Source of the DNA: Moniliella sp. 'wahieum' | Lineage: Eukaryota > Basidiomycota > Moniliellomycetes > Moniliellales > Moniliellaceae | Length of the DNA: 64,000 nt | Reading direction: 5' to 3' | NCBI GenBank assembly: GCA_003971905.1 | Contig: RSEE01000006.1 | Coordinates: 1,054,001 to 1,118,000 of the forward strand | Part shown: piece by piece, positions 63,938 to 64,000 of the stretch | Numbering within the stretch: position 1 is the stretch's first letter | Layout of the letters: each line of letters starts with the position of its first letter | The notes under the pieces: model-generated | Seen by the model: the letters and a program-made list of their open reading frames with translations, nothing else | What the model was told of the DNA's origin: nothing | Database searches by the model: none | Made by a program: the position numbers and the translations under genes

Positions 63938-64000
63938 TTCCTCTCTCTCCTCTCCTCTTCTCGCCTTCCCTTTATTTCTTTCGCGCCTCCAATCTCTTGG

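Overview
The window is nuclear DNA of a fungus. It contains translation elongation factor 3 (a fungal hallmark), a fungal-type sphinganine C4-hydroxylase, a Lrg1-type LIM-RhoGAP, PHO88 and RIB3, and its genes are split by short introns of roughly 55-200 nt with GTGCGT, GTACGT or GTGAGT donors. High GC, frequent introns and long Pro/Ser/Ala-rich unstructured protein regions suggest a basidiomycete, perhaps Ustilaginomycotina-like. That placement is inference; I did not identify the species.

Layout. 0-9 kb, minus strand: an HSF-type transcription factor that runs off the left edge, then a large LIM-RhoGAP. 9-18.5 kb: a mitoferrin-type mitochondrial carrier and a fold-IV aminodeoxychorismate lyase, both minus, separated by simple-sequence-rich spacers. 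18.5-24 kb: an unidentified plus-strand gene with a large CAG-type repeat, ribulose-phosphate 3-epimerase (plus) and an acetate-transporter family gene (minus). 26-33 kb: an unidentified minus gene, an ESCRT-III/CHMP7-like gene and mitochondrial methionyl-tRNA synthetase diverging from a 195-bp spacer, then RIB3 converging on the synthetase. 33-40 kb is gene-poor, with a tandem minisatellite, an unidentified gene and a duplicated 44-bp block. 40.9-51.2 kb is dense: a universal-stress-domain gene, PHO88, tRNA-Gln, a bHLH factor, SUR2 and a mitochondrial bS21 ribosomal protein. 51.8-59.2 kb holds a large low-complexity protein and EF-3. 59.2-64 kb is spacer with tRNA-Pro and one unidentified gene.

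The genes are independent eukaryotic transcription units with ordinary housekeeping roles (translation, mitochondrial translation, riboflavin, folate, pentose phosphate and sphingolipid synthesis, Rho signalling, membrane remodelling). I see no operon, CRISPR array, insertion sequence, integrated virus or obvious secondary-metabolite cluster.

A technical point governs the whole annotation. Most conserved genes are interrupted by single-base frameshifts, often in C or G runs, although the protein continues perfectly in another frame. Essential genes are affected too, so I read these as assembly indels and not as pseudogenes. I give gene spans across the breaks and do not reconstruct the protein. 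Both tRNA genes carry introns. Hexanucleotide repeats that code for dipeptides recur in several proteins, and the spacers are full of short repeats built on six-base palindromes.
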